Shown: one piece after another, positions 1 through 9,609 of the stretch
Layout of the letters: every line of letters begins with the position of its first letter
Numbering within the stretch: the stretch's first letter is position 1
From: Paludibacter sp.
Lineage (GTDB): Bacteria > Bacteroidota > Bacteroidia > Bacteroidales > Paludibacteraceae
Assembly: GCA_028703105.1 (NCBI GenBank)
Contig: JAQVNN010000014.1
Coordinates: 1 to 39,207, forward strand
DNA length: 39,207 nt
Direction: 5' to 3'
The notes under the pieces: generated by a model
What the model was told of the DNA's origin: nothing
The model's database searches: none
Seen by the model: only the letters and a program-made list of their open reading frames with translations
Program-made: the position numbers and the translations under genes

Positions 1-2
1 GT

Positions 3-359
3 GATTTGTTTGCCTGCGGAATTGCCCGCAGCGGAGCCTATAACCGCACGCTGACTCCCTTTGGGTTTCAGCGGGAACAGCGTAATTACTGGGAAGCGCA
101 GGAAGTCTATAGTGCCATGTCGCCCTTTATGCATGCGGATAAAATGAAAACCCCCATGCTACTTGTACATGGCGAAGCCGATAACAATCCCGGTACATTC
201 ACCCTACAGACTGAAAGGTATTTTCAGGCATTGAAAGGATTAGGTGCACCGGCTCGTCTGGTAATTCTTCCGAAAGAAATGCATGGGTATGTGGCACGTG
301 AAAATATTCTGCATTTGTTGTGGGAGCAAGACAGGTTTTTGGAGCAATATCTCAAATGA
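3..359 (+). CDS. S9 family (prolyl oligopeptidase-like) peptidase, C-terminal fragment, 5' end outside window
   Basis: Translation DLFACGIARSGAYNRTLTPFGFQ...TPMLLVHGEADNNPGTFTLQTERYFQALKGLGAPARLVILPKEMHGY: typical S9 C-terminal catalytic Asp/His region. Frame is open to the window start. Confidence 0.85.
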   Translation, partial: DLFACGIARSGAYNRTLTPFGFQREQRNYWEAQEVYSAMSPFMHADKMKTPMLLVHGEADNNPGTFTLQTERYFQALKGLGAPARLVILPKEMHGYVARENILHLLWEQDRFLEQYLK

Positions 360-372
360 GATTATACAATGA

Positions 373-2556
373 TTATGCTTGTATTTGTGACGAAACCAGC
401 GCATGATAATGACCGTTTTTTTCCATCAACGCCTCATGATTTCCTACTTCCACAATAAATCCTTTATCCAATACCACAATTTGGTCGGCATTGCGGATGG
501 TGCTAAGGCGGTGTGCGATGACAACAACCGTTCGCTGCTTAAAAGCGCTGTTTAGCGCATCTACTATTTTCCGTTCATTGATGGTATCCAAAGCGTTAGT
601 AGCTTCGTCGAGAAAAAGGAATTTAGGGTCTCTGTAAAGAGCGCGGGCAATTAAAAGACGTTGTTTTTGTCCGCCGCTAAGTCCGCGTCCTGTTTCGCCT
701 ATGGTGGTTTCAAAGCCTTTGGGCATGGCGTTTATCTCGTCTTCTATTTGGGCGATGCGGCAGACTTCTCGCAAGCGGTCATAATTGATACGTTCATCAT
801 CTAAAACAATGTTGTTCAAAATGGTATCGCTGAACATTTTACCGTCCTGCATTACTACGCCGCACATTTCGCGCCATTGACGTAGGTTGATGGCGTTTAC
901 GTTCATCGTATCCATTTTTATATCGCCATAGCTGGGTTTGTAGAGCCGTACTAAGAGTTTGAGGAGTGTAGATTTTCCGCTGCCACTGCCACCTACTATA
1001 GCTGTGATTTTATTTTCAGGGATTTGCAAATAGATATTTCTCAAAACTAAAGGTGCGTTTGGAGTATATTGAAAATGGACATTTTCCAATGTGATGGTTT
1101 TCTTTTCAGGTAAAAAAGTGGTACTTCCGATAGAAAGGAGTTCTTCTTCATCTTCCAACCGGCGGATTTCATTAATACGTAAAAAGCTGATTTTAGCGTA
1201 TTGTGCCGACACCACAAAGTTGATAAACTGCACCAAAGGTCCGTTGAGCATACCGATGATAAACTGGGTGGAAATCATTACCCCAAACGTGATATCGCCT
1301 TTTATTACCGCCATAGCACAGAAGAAAACGATAGCCATATTTTTGATGCTCTCCACAAACTGCGCTCCTAAGTTTTGTGCATTCGTAACCGCCAATACTC
1401 GTTTGTTTACGTGGTATAGACGAGCTTGTATTTCTTCCCACTTCCAACGGCGATGCTTTTCGTAGTTGTAAATCTTGATGTCTTGAATAGCCGAAACTGT
1501 TTCCACCCAATAACTTTGGTTTTTAGAAAGCAGTTCAAAGTATTCCCAATCTAACTTTTTGCGAATGCTTAAAAACAGCAATACCCAGCAAACGTACAAG
1601 ATGGAACCTGCTAAGAAAATGTAGAATATTACGGCATTGTAAATCAAGAGTATGACAGCAAAAACGACAAATGTGAGCGTGGAAAATATCAATGCCAGCG
1701 AATTGTTCATTATAAAACTCCGGATGCGTTCGTGATCTTGCGCACGCTGGAGAATATCGCCCAAGAGTTTGTTTTCAAAAAAAGTTACGGGCAGTTTCAT
1801 CAGCTTTATCAGGTAATCCGAAATGAGTGCAATATTTACCCTTGCCGTGATGTGCAGTAAAATCCAGTCTCGTAAGATGTTGAATATCATCACGCTCAGC
1901 AGGATGCTGATGTTTCCTATCAGCACCATATTGATAAACTTCACGTCCGAAGTTTTAATACCCACATCAATTACTGCTTTGGAAATAAATGGGAGCATTC
2001 CCTGCAAAGCGGTAACCACGAGCATAATGATAAATATCAGCCCGAAATTGCGTTTGTAGGGAAAGAAATATTTCAGAATACTCGAAAAACTGTTTTTCTT
2101 CTGTTCCCTTTCAGCTTTGCTGTCTTTGAAGTCGGCAGTGGGTTCTACGGCAAGCAGCACGCCTTGGTTTTCGCCTTTCTGATACCAGCCGCGTCGAAAT
2201 TCTTCGTGGCTGTACTTGATACGTCCTTTTGCAGGATCGGAAACCCACACGTGTTTTTTGTCGGAATGATACACCACGATGAAGTGGCTGTCTTTCCAAA
2301 ACACAATCGCCGGAAAAGGAATACTGTTTACCACATCGTCAATATTGCATTTGATGGCAAGCGTGCGAAGCCCGATGCTTTCGGCGCCGATGCTGAGGTC
2401 AAGCAAAGAAACACCTTCTTTGGTAATGCCACAGCGGTCGCGCATAAACTGAAGCGAGTAAAACTTGCCGAAATGCTTGGCAATGATTTTCAGCGATGCG
2501 GGTCCGCAGTCTTGCGAATCCATTTGGTATTCTACGGGGAAACGGTGGAAAAGCAT
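373..2556 (-). CDS. Peptidase-containing ABC transporter (PCAT): N-terminal C39 peptidase, TM domain, ATPase
   Basis: C39 catalytic motif DSQDCGPASL and DSHFIVVY..WVSDPAKG; Walker A GGSGSGKST; signature LSGGQKQR; FLDEATNALD. Confidence 0.95.
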   Translation of the reverse strand: MLFHRFPVEYQMDSQDCGPASLKIIAKHFGKFYSLQFMRDRCGITKEGVSLLDLSIGAESIGLRTLAIKCNIDDVVNSIPFPAIVFWKDSHFIVVYHSDKKHVWVSDPAKGRIKYSHEEFRRGWYQKGENQGVLLAVEPTADFKDSKAEREQKKNSFSSILKYFFPYKRNFGLIFIIMLVVTALQGMLPFISKAVIDVGIKTSDVKFINMVLIGNISILLSVMIFNILRDWILLHITARVNIALISDYLIKLMKLPVTFFENKLLGDILQRAQDHERIRSFIMNNSLALIFSTLTFVVFAVILLIYNAVIFYIFLAGSILYVCWVLLFLSIRKKLDWEYFELLSKNQSYWVETVSAIQDIKIYNYEKHRRWKWEEIQARLYHVNKRVLAVTNAQNLGAQFVESIKNMAIVFFCAMAVIKGDITFGVMISTQFIIGMLNGPLVQFINFVVSAQYAKISFLRINEIRRLEDEEELLSIGSTTFLPEKKTITLENVHFQYTPNAPLVLRNIYLQIPENKITAIVGGSGSGKSTLLKLLVRLYKPSYGDIKMDTMNVNAINLRQWREMCGVVMQDGKMFSDTILNNIVLDDERINYDRLREVCRIAQIEDEINAMPKGFETTIGETGRGLSGGQKQRLLIARALYRDPKFLFLDEATNALDTINERKIVDALNSAFKQRTVVVIAHRLSTIRNADQIVVLDKGFIVEVGNHEALMEKNGHYHALVSSQIQA

Positions 2557-2559
2557 ATT

Positions 2560-3936
2560 TTATTTTTCTCCTTTAGCTTTTAAGTTATCGAACAACCTTT
2601 CTATTAATCGTTTACGTTTGGTAATGATTTCGGCAGTTCCTTTGCTTTCAAAGTCGAGAGGAAGTGTTTTCCTGAAATTCGTTACCGTACCATCGGGAAA
2701 AGAAATTACAACCAAATAGGCATCCACCTCGCCGTTTGGGGTTTTCAGCTTGTTGGTGATGCGAGAAACTGATTTGACCTCACCTTTCAACAATCCGTAT
2801 TCATCGTAAGGATAGTTGTTGATTTTCACGTTGGCAGTTTGTCCTATTTCCACTTTTCCGGCTCCGAATGAGGGTATCATTACTTCGCCGAGAATGTTGT
2901 TTTTATCGGGAATAATGGTGAAAAGTTCCTGCCCCGCTTGCACAAAATGATTGTCCCGCCAAAAGCCAAGAAACTCTAATTCTCCTGCAACGGGTGCATA
3001 CTGCAAGTAGCGTTCTTTCCAAAGATTGACGGCGTTTGATAGTTCATTTTTGCGGCTGATAAAATCAGAATAGGCTTTTTCTTTGGTTTCAGTTTCCTCT
3101 AAAAGAATGCGTTGAATTTCCAATTGGTTGCGGGCAACTTCCGATTGCTTCATTTGCTGGCTGCTTTGTAAGTTAAGGCGGGCTTCCTGAAGTGAAAGAT
3201 GGGCGTCATGTTGCCGCTGATATTCCTGTTCGCTGATGCCTTTAGCGGCAAGCAGCAGGCTGTCTTTCCGCAGCTGGTCGGCAGAGGTATGCAGGATTTG
3301 TTTTTTAAGCTGCATTTCGTCATTCAGATTGGCAATAACTGCTTCGTCCGATTGGATTTGCTGCCGGAGGTTCTGCCGCATAGTGGTGTAAATATCCGAT
3401 GAAATCACACGTTCGTACTGGAAATAAGACAGCAGAAAAGCATTGTAGGCAGAACTGACTTCTCCAAGGATTAACGTGTCGGGCAGGAATATTTTAGTGG
3501 AGGCGTTACTGTTCAAGCGATTGAGCACAGTGTCCACCCACAAGATATGTTTATAGTTAGCTCCACTTTCCAAGTAGGAAATCACATCGCCTTTTTGCAG
3601 GCGGGCTTTATTTGTTTGAAGCAGGTTGATACGCCCATTGCTGTTTGCCACCAAGCGTACAGGTGCAGTAGTTGCCGTTACGGATATTTGTCCGTCCACC
3701 GTATCGGGGTATTGTATCAGAAAGCCGAGCAGTACGATTACGCCCATCAACACGCCCACACAAAGTGCCACCCACTTAACCCAATACGTTGGCATTCGGT
3801 CGATGATGGCTTGTACTTCTTCATATTTTTGGATGATTTCATCTTGTTCTTCCGGTAGTTTTTCCTGTCTTATTGCCGGAGTAAGAGAAGATGGTGGCAT
3901 ATTTTGCTCGTTTTTGTTGTATTCGCTGGTTGTCAT
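2560..3936 (-). CDS. HlyD-family periplasmic adaptor (membrane fusion protein)
   Basis: Single N-terminal TM (WVALCVGVLMGVIVLLGFL), long coiled-coil, C-terminal GEVMIPSFGAGKVEIGQTANVKINNYPYDEYG..GEV typical of HlyD; directly upstream of the PCAT. Confidence 0.9.
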   Translation of the reverse strand: MTTSEYNKNEQNMPPSSLTPAIRQEKLPEEQDEIIQKYEEVQAIIDRMPTYWVKWVALCVGVLMGVIVLLGFLIQYPDTVDGQISVTATTAPVRLVANSNGRINLLQTNKARLQKGDVISYLESGANYKHILWVDTVLNRLNSNASTKIFLPDTLILGEVSSAYNAFLLSYFQYERVISSDIYTTMRQNLRQQIQSDEAVIANLNDEMQLKKQILHTSADQLRKDSLLLAAKGISEQEYQRQHDAHLSLQEARLNLQSSQQMKQSEVARNQLEIQRILLEETETKEKAYSDFISRKNELSNAVNLWKERYLQYAPVAGELEFLGFWRDNHFVQAGQELFTIIPDKNNILGEVMIPSFGAGKVEIGQTANVKINNYPYDEYGLLKGEVKSVSRITNKLKTPNGEVDAYLVVISFPDGTVTNFRKTLPLDFESKGTAEIITKRKRLIERLFDNLKAKGEK

Positions 3937-5783
3937 TTGTTGTTTACGTCTTTTTTAAATTTGTGCGCCACTTGATGAATTACGCTCAGTCGGTAATCCG
4001 TCTGCTGGAAATGATTGGTTATCATCCCCGATATTTCATTATTAGCACGTGTAACATCAGAGTAGCCGAAATCTTTTTGAATAGAGATGAAAGGATATAT
4101 TGTCATTTTATCTTTGGCTATAGCTGATAATACACCATCAGCAGTATCAGTATATTTAAAATCATATTCTAATATTTTTTGAAAAAGTGGTTTGAAAACC
4201 ACGATGAACTGCGTACACCAAAACCAATCCACCCAATATCGGTTAGCCGCTACAGGTACAGCTGTTCCAAAACCTCCTATACCGCCTGAAAGCAATTCAG
4301 AATCCTGCTCGTTGGCTTGGATGATATTCACCAATAGGTATTCCTTGCTGTATTGAGGTGTGAAGACATGATCATCTTCACAGATAATCATAATGTCATC
4401 ATCGTGTTCTATTGCTGTCTGTACCGCTTTTACCATACTTCGCCAAAGTCCGACAGCCCCAATAGGATGCTCTACGGCATCTATCCATGTGAGTTCAAAC
4501 TCCGGTTTTGCATGAAATTGCTCTTCGATATGCTTTCGTCTTTCTATACGATTTTTGAGATTGATAACGTAAACAGGGAGATAGAAATCGGCATCCGATA
4601 ACAATATTTCTGCTTCAGGATTATTTTTCTTTGTTTCTGAAACAGATGATTGCTCTTGTTCTTTTTGTGAGACGGACGACCGTCCGTATCTACGGTAATT
4701 TTCTACGGTTTCTTCCAAAATCTTATTTACTTTCTCTCCCCACACATCCCAGTTTAGTCGGGTTTCGTATTGGTTTCGGGAAGATGCACGGAGTTTTATA
4801 TAGCTTTCTTTATCACTGAATACTGATTTTATCTTTTCTGCATAATCTTCCGCTGTCGCTGTAGGGGGGAGTAAAAATCCGTTTTTTCCTTCGCGCACGG
4901 ACTGACTTACGCCGCCAACATCGGCTGCTATGCTCGGTACACCGTAGGCAGAGGCTTCACAAAAAACAATGCCGAAAGCGTCAAATTCTGTAGGAAGCAC
5001 TAAAAAATGTGCATCTTTTAGAATGGAGCAGAGTTTATTCAAATGTTCCGGTTTTGATTTATCCAAAAAAGGAATAATAGTTAAATCCTTATCATTTTCC
5101 AGCATTTCCAGCGGTACACTACCGATAATAGTAAGTGTACATGGAAAACCTTCGCTTTTCAGTTTACGGTATGCACCCAAAACTTTTTCGCCGCCTTTTT
5201 TTACCCAATTCCGCCCAATAAAAACCAGATTACATACGCTTGTGTCAATTTCATGCTGCCACTTTTCGGGATGTGGAATGTTGGCACCAAATTCTACGAC
5301 GTGGATTTTATTTTCGATGCACGAGTAATCACAAATTGCACTTTCTTTTGCCCAGTCAGATGAGAAAATAATGCTATTAGCATTTTCAATCATTCTTCTT
5401 TCAACATCGTCAGCTATTTCTTCGAATTTTGCAGATGGTATTTTCAAATTTTCTTTGAATAACCGAAAAGTGGTGTCACCAATATAGACTATTGGTATAT
5501 TTACATGTAAATATGCACCGAGAAAATAATCACGTACAATTAATACGTCATAAATTTGCCTATTAATTTTTTCTGAAATAATTTTACCAAATACTGATGC
5601 ATATTCTTCCAGATAAAATTCTTTTTTGGAATAAAACTTACTGCTCATATAAGCAATATTTTCCCCTATCCACTCAATAGAGTTATACTTGCTCAATGAT
5701 GACACAATATGGTATAAAGTACCTGACCAATTACCGATGTCAAAGGGAGATAACGCTGAAAGAAATGCTATTTTGTTATTCAT
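3933..5783 (-). CDS. Bifunctional glycosyltransferase: N-terminal GT4 plus C-terminal GT25-like domain
   Basis: GT4 donor domain NLVFIGRNWVKKGGEKVLGAY...PTEFDAFGIVFCEASAYGVPSIAADVGG; linker; then VYVINLKNRIERRKHIEEQF..WIDAVE..GLWRSMVKAVQTAI..IICEDDH (GT25-like). 4-bp overlap with HlyD start. Confidence 0.85.
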   Translation of the reverse strand: MNNKIAFLSALSPFDIGNWSGTLYHIVSSLSKYNSIEWIGENIAYMSSKFYSKKEFYLEEYASVFGKIISEKINRQIYDVLIVRDYFLGAYLHVNIPIVYIGDTTFRLFKENLKIPSAKFEEIADDVERRMIENANSIIFSSDWAKESAICDYSCIENKIHVVEFGANIPHPEKWQHEIDTSVCNLVFIGRNWVKKGGEKVLGAYRKLKSEGFPCTLTIIGSVPLEMLENDKDLTIIPFLDKSKPEHLNKLCSILKDAHFLVLPTEFDAFGIVFCEASAYGVPSIAADVGGVSQSVREGKNGFLLPPTATAEDYAEKIKSVFSDKESYIKLRASSRNQYETRLNWDVWGEKVNKILEETVENYRRYGRSSVSQKEQEQSSVSETKKNNPEAEILLSDADFYLPVYVINLKNRIERRKHIEEQFHAKPEFELTWIDAVEHPIGAVGLWRSMVKAVQTAIEHDDDIMIICEDDHVFTPQYSKEYLLVNIIQANEQDSELLSGGIGGFGTAVPVAANRYWVDWFWCTQFIVVFKPLFQKILEYDFKYTDTADGVLSAIAKDKMTIYPFISIQKDFGYSDVTRANNEISGMITNHFQQTDYRLSVIHQVAHKFKKDVNNK

Positions 5784-5833
5784 GAGATTTTTTATCTTTA
5801 ATAATGATTTTTCATCATTAAAACAGGCTACAA

Positions 5834-5875
5834 AAAGGTTTAAAGAGAAACTGTTAAAGATTTTTTTAAACCTTT
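5834..5875 (-). terminator. Possible intrinsic terminator downstream of the 210-aa secreted protein gene
   Basis: Inverted repeat aaaggtttaaa / tttaaaccttt (11 bp, ~20 nt loop), followed on the minus strand by T residues (CCTTTTTG). Confidence 0.4.
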
Positions 5876-5895
5876 GAATTTAGGTGTTTAACAGA

Positions 5896-6528
5896 TCATT
5901 CTTTCAAATATCCTCCATCAATATTTACACCGTCATAAAAATATTTAAATGCTATTTCCATGATTTTCATTTCTTTGGGATAAGTGTCTAAATTCAATTT
6001 TAACAAACGGTTGTATTCTGTTTCTAAGCGTTTACTTTTTACAGTATTTGACCAATAGTACTGCCAAAATTGCATTTGATGACCTTTACGAAGTTTAGAG
6101 ACTGAGTGCAGCATTCCATCCATTCTACGCCACATTATTTTATGTAATAATGCTTTGTAATAGTTCGATGCATCTGCGTCTAATTTTCCTCCGACACCGA
6201 TGTTTACTATTTTTTTACAATAAACAGAGTCTTTTATTAATGTTATTTTTGTGCTTAAAGCCTCTATATGCTCTTGCGCATTATTATACATTGTTAAGTC
6301 GTAATCGTCATTAGGCATAAATTGATATATTGCTGTAAATTCCGTCCAATTATTGGGAAATGCATCAAAAAAAGCCTTTTGCCGTTCTATTGTATTTGGA
6401 AAACTCATTAATTCTCTATAGCTTGTGTTTAACTTGGCAGTATCAATCGGAAAATACTGAGATTTGGCATAGTTACACACAAAAAGAGATATTATTATTA
6501 ATGCTAAATTTTTTTTTTTCATATACAT
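5896..6528 (-). CDS. Secreted protein of unknown function (signal peptide, ~210 aa)
   Basis: N-terminus MYMKKKNLALIIISLFVCNYAKSQ looks like a Sec signal; no recognised motif; in operon context. Confidence 0.7.
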   Translation of the reverse strand: MYMKKKNLALIIISLFVCNYAKSQYFPIDTAKLNTSYRELMSFPNTIERQKAFFDAFPNNWTEFTAIYQFMPNDDYDLTMYNNAQEHIEALSTKITLIKDSVYCKKIVNIGVGGKLDADASNYYKALLHKIMWRRMDGMLHSVSKLRKGHQMQFWQYYWSNTVKSKRLETEYNRLLKLNLDTYPKEMKIMEIAFKYFYDGVNIDGGYLKE

Positions 6529-6635
6529 TCTTTTAAGCTGAAATTTGTATTGTTATACCGCTGTCGTCGTTTCTTACGGTCTTTAAGATTGATGACGTAA
6601 ACGGGAAGAAAGAAATCATTTGAAGTATTGGTCAT
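6519..6635 (-). pseudogene. Remnant of a GT25-like domain (first ~20 residues) behind the second GT4 gene
   Basis: Short ORF MTNTSNDFFLPVYVINLKDRKKRRQRYNNTNFSLKECI* matches DADFYLPVYVINLKNRIERRKHIEE of the 3933..5783 fusion; its ATG overlaps the GT4 stop (ATGA). Confidence 0.65.
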
Positions 6636-7780
6636 TTTTTTTTATTGTAGTTTGAAACGGTTTCTTCCAAAATCTTATTCACTTTCTCTCCCCACACATC
6701 CCAGTTTAGTCGGGTTTCGTATTGGTTTCGGGAAGATGCACGGAGTTTTATATAGCTTTCTTTATCACTGAATACTGATTTTATTTTTTCTGCATAATCT
6801 TCCGCTGTCGCTGTAGGAGAAAGTAAAAATCCGTTTTTCCCTTCGCGCACGGGCTGACTTACGCCACCAACATCGGCTGCTATGCTTGGTACACCGTAGG
6901 CAGAGGCTTCACAAAAAACAATGCCGAAAGCGTCAAATTCTGTAGGAAGCACTAAAAAATGTGCATCTTTTAGAATGGAGCAGAGTTTATTCAAATGTTC
7001 CGGTTTTGATTTATCCAAAAAAGGAATAATAGTTAAACTCTTATCGTCTTCTGGTCTTTCAGGAGGCACACTGCCAATGATGGTCAGCGTGCATGAGAAG
7101 CCTTCGCTTTTCAGTTTACGGTATGCACCCAAAACTTTTTCGCCGCCTTTTTTTACCCAATTCCGCCCGATAAAAACCAGATTACATACGCTTGTGTCAA
7201 TTTCATGCTGCCACTTTTCGGGATGTGGAATGTTGGCACCAAATTCTACGACTTGGATTTTTTTTGGATTTATTTTATAATAGTCTATAGTATTCTGCTT
7301 TGTCCATTCTGAACTGTAGATAATGATGGTATATTTTTTTAAAACTTTTTTTTCTTTAATTTCTGTTCTTTTTTCTTGTTCTTTTGTCCTATTTTTGTTT
7401 GTGTAATCTTTAAATAAGTGATAATTCACGTCACTTATATGAATAGTTGGAATATCTACATCCAAATATGGTGAAAGTTGCAGATCTCCAAAAAAAATGA
7501 GATCACTATCAGAAATCCTGTTTATCAATTCAGAACACACACTTCCAAATAAGGGAGAATAGTCTTCATTAACATCCTTTATCGAGAAACTCTTCGATGT
7601 GAAATAGGCTGTTTGGGATAGCATATGTGTCCCAATAACAGTAACATTATTATTTTTTTCAAGAGCTTTTAATATATGCCATGTTGTACCGGACCAGTTA
7701 TTTATGTCATTTGGGTTTAAAGAAGAGAAAAATATGATATTCATTTGTTTATTTATTATAAAAGGTAAAAGCAGATTCAA
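6632..7780 (-). CDS. GT4 family glycosyltransferase (likely true start at 7744, MNIIFFSSLNPNDINNW)
   Basis: C-terminal ~200 aa nearly identical to the GT4 domain of 3933..5783; N-terminus divergent but same NDI/FDI-NWSGT motif. Confidence 0.88.
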   Translation of the reverse strand: MNLLLPFIINKQMNIIFFSSLNPNDINNWSGTTWHILKALEKNNNVTVIGTHMLSQTAYFTSKSFSIKDVNEDYSPLFGSVCSELINRISDSDLIFFGDLQLSPYLDVDIPTIHISDVNYHLFKDYTNKNRTKEQEKRTEIKEKKVLKKYTIIIYSSEWTKQNTIDYYKINPKKIQVVEFGANIPHPEKWQHEIDTSVCNLVFIGRNWVKKGGEKVLGAYRKLKSEGFSCTLTIIGSVPPERPEDDKSLTIIPFLDKSKPEHLNKLCSILKDAHFLVLPTEFDAFGIVFCEASAYGVPSIAADVGGVSQPVREGKNGFLLSPTATAEDYAEKIKSVFSDKESYIKLRASSRNQYETRLNWDVWGEKVNKILEETVSNYNKKK

Positions 7781-9501
7781 TTAATGAACAGCACACCCTG
7801 TATCTGATTTCTGGGATTAATGTATTTTTCAATTTCTGATGACGGAATATGATGTGACCCCTGCATGCGTAATTTGACAATTTCATCCAGTTCTTTTGCA
7901 TTGATGTAACCATACTTTATACCTGATTTTGAAAAAATTGCCTCTATGCTATTTGATGAGGGCAACGTGAGTGCTTTTCTTTCAAGTTCTTTGCCCGTAA
8001 AAGCCTTTACTGTGTCTTGATATACCGTTTGTGCAATGCATACATAATCATTTCCGTAATTTTTTTTCATGTAAGAGCCAAATGATTTGTGAAACGGAAT
8101 ACTGGGGGTCAAATAATTTGCATGCATCAGATGGCAGGAAATAACAACCGTTTGATTTGGTTTACAAAGGTAATCTATTAAAAAAGATGTATTTTTAAAC
8201 ATATTGTAATCTCTTTCGTAATAGCTGTTTTTATTTGTCACGTCAGCTTTCATGAGACTTTCTAAGTAGAAAGTGATGATATTCAAATCTTTACCTAAAA
8301 CATCAGTTAGTTCTTGTTGGTTAATGTCAATGATGTTCTGAGTTGTTTTTGCTATTTCCTTGATTTTTTCTGCATCTGTTGTTTTCAAGACAGATATGAT
8401 TGTATCCACTGCAGATGAGCGCGCTTCTTTATTGATGGTTTGCAAATAGTCTTTTAAGAATTGCCCTAATTCATTTCTTTCATATTGACAATCATTTCCC
8501 CAAAAACTTACTTTTTCGATAGCCGTTTTGTTGTATTTCCTAAGCCATTTTGCTAATTCAACCATTGGTTCAACTTCGTATAAGTTCATTTCCATAAGTT
8601 GTTTTAGTTTGTTTTCGTCAATAGAGTCATCTCCCTGAATATATTTGTTGAAAAAAAACATCTTCAATAAAGGTTGTTCAAACAAAATCAGAGTTGTCCG
8701 ATTATTCAAAACACTGGACTTAATAAACTCGCAGGTAGCCAGACCTATTTTACCACTTCCATGTACTGTTTCACCAAGTGCCATAATTCTTTTGGACATG
8801 CGAGAAATTTGCTTTTCTGTCAACAAAGTGTCAGTGCGTAAAGCCATAAACTTGGATTTATCTAAACTTGATGCCGTAATATCTTCAAACGGGAGGGTAT
8901 TGATGTTTTTATGGTTATTTTGAAATTCTATCCGATTAATTAAAATTTCGTGAGGAATTGTTGCCTTGATTTTGCTGATTTTATTTTCAGTGTAGGTGCT
9001 GTCAGTCCCAACCGCTTGTAATCTAAAGAATAAAAAACGCAGGTCTTTCGTATTCATCTCCAAAAAGTCTTCCCGAAAATTATCATCGTTTTGCAGGCAA
9101 ATACTGTCGGTTCTGAATATCTCCATTCGTTTGTTCATTGAATAAACAAAAAATCTTCCCGTTTCAAGGTTCTTACTTTTATAGCATATTTTCACTTTTA
9201 ACAAGTCGTTGGTAAGCGCAGGAAGTAAAATCATCCTCGAACTATATATGTTCAAGTTCATTTTTTCTCTGAAGCCCCATCTTTCAGTCTGCGAAAATTT
9301 GATAGGTCGGTTCAAATCGGTATTGTCGCTACTAAAACGTGTATCGGAATTATTTGCATCAAAAATCCATCCATGAAAAATATTATTGACAATTTTGAAA
9401 TTGAGATTATAGGTTTCTTCATACGTCTGTCCATAGACTTTATTAATTTGACAAAATAAAATAAAGTAAAGAGGTAGAACTAACTTTAATAGTCTTTTCA
9501 T
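7777..9501 (-). CDS. Secreted erythromycin-esterase-like protein with N-terminal beta-rich domain (paralogue 3)
   Basis: Signal peptide MKRLLKLVLPLYFILFCQINKVYGQ; LGETVHGSGKIG, FEQPLLKMFFFNKYI, WGNDCQ, ERDYNMFKNTSFLI, VISCHLMHANY: erythromycin esterase family motifs. Confidence 0.8.
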   Translation of the reverse strand: MKRLLKLVLPLYFILFCQINKVYGQTYEETYNLNFKIVNNIFHGWIFDANNSDTRFSSDNTDLNRPIKFSQTERWGFREKMNLNIYSSRMILLPALTNDLLKVKICYKSKNLETGRFFVYSMNKRMEIFRTDSICLQNDDNFREDFLEMNTKDLRFLFFRLQAVGTDSTYTENKISKIKATIPHEILINRIEFQNNHKNINTLPFEDITASSLDKSKFMALRTDTLLTEKQISRMSKRIMALGETVHGSGKIGLATCEFIKSSVLNNRTTLILFEQPLLKMFFFNKYIQGDDSIDENKLKQLMEMNLYEVEPMVELAKWLRKYNKTAIEKVSFWGNDCQYERNELGQFLKDYLQTINKEARSSAVDTIISVLKTTDAEKIKEIAKTTQNIIDINQQELTDVLGKDLNIITFYLESLMKADVTNKNSYYERDYNMFKNTSFLIDYLCKPNQTVVISCHLMHANYLTPSIPFHKSFGSYMKKNYGNDYVCIAQTVYQDTVKAFTGKELERKALTLPSSNSIEAIFSKSGIKYGYINAKELDEIVKLRMQGSHHIPSSEIEKYINPRNQIQGVLFIN

Positions 9502-9609
9502 ATAATAGGGATAATAATATTAATAGATCTATAGAACTCAATTTACTAGGCCAACTCCATATGTCATGCGGATTTAATATTGTTAAAAAGACAATAATCA
9601 TCTCAGAAT

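Noticed and set aside
1091-2719. Several 60-140-aa ORFs overlapping the PCAT and HlyD genes
   Set aside because: Shadow ORFs inside well-supported genes.
6921-7280. Plus-strand 119-aa ORF, and its near-identical twin at 4969..5328
   Set aside because: Antisense to the duplicated GT4 donor domain; similarity simply reflects that duplication.
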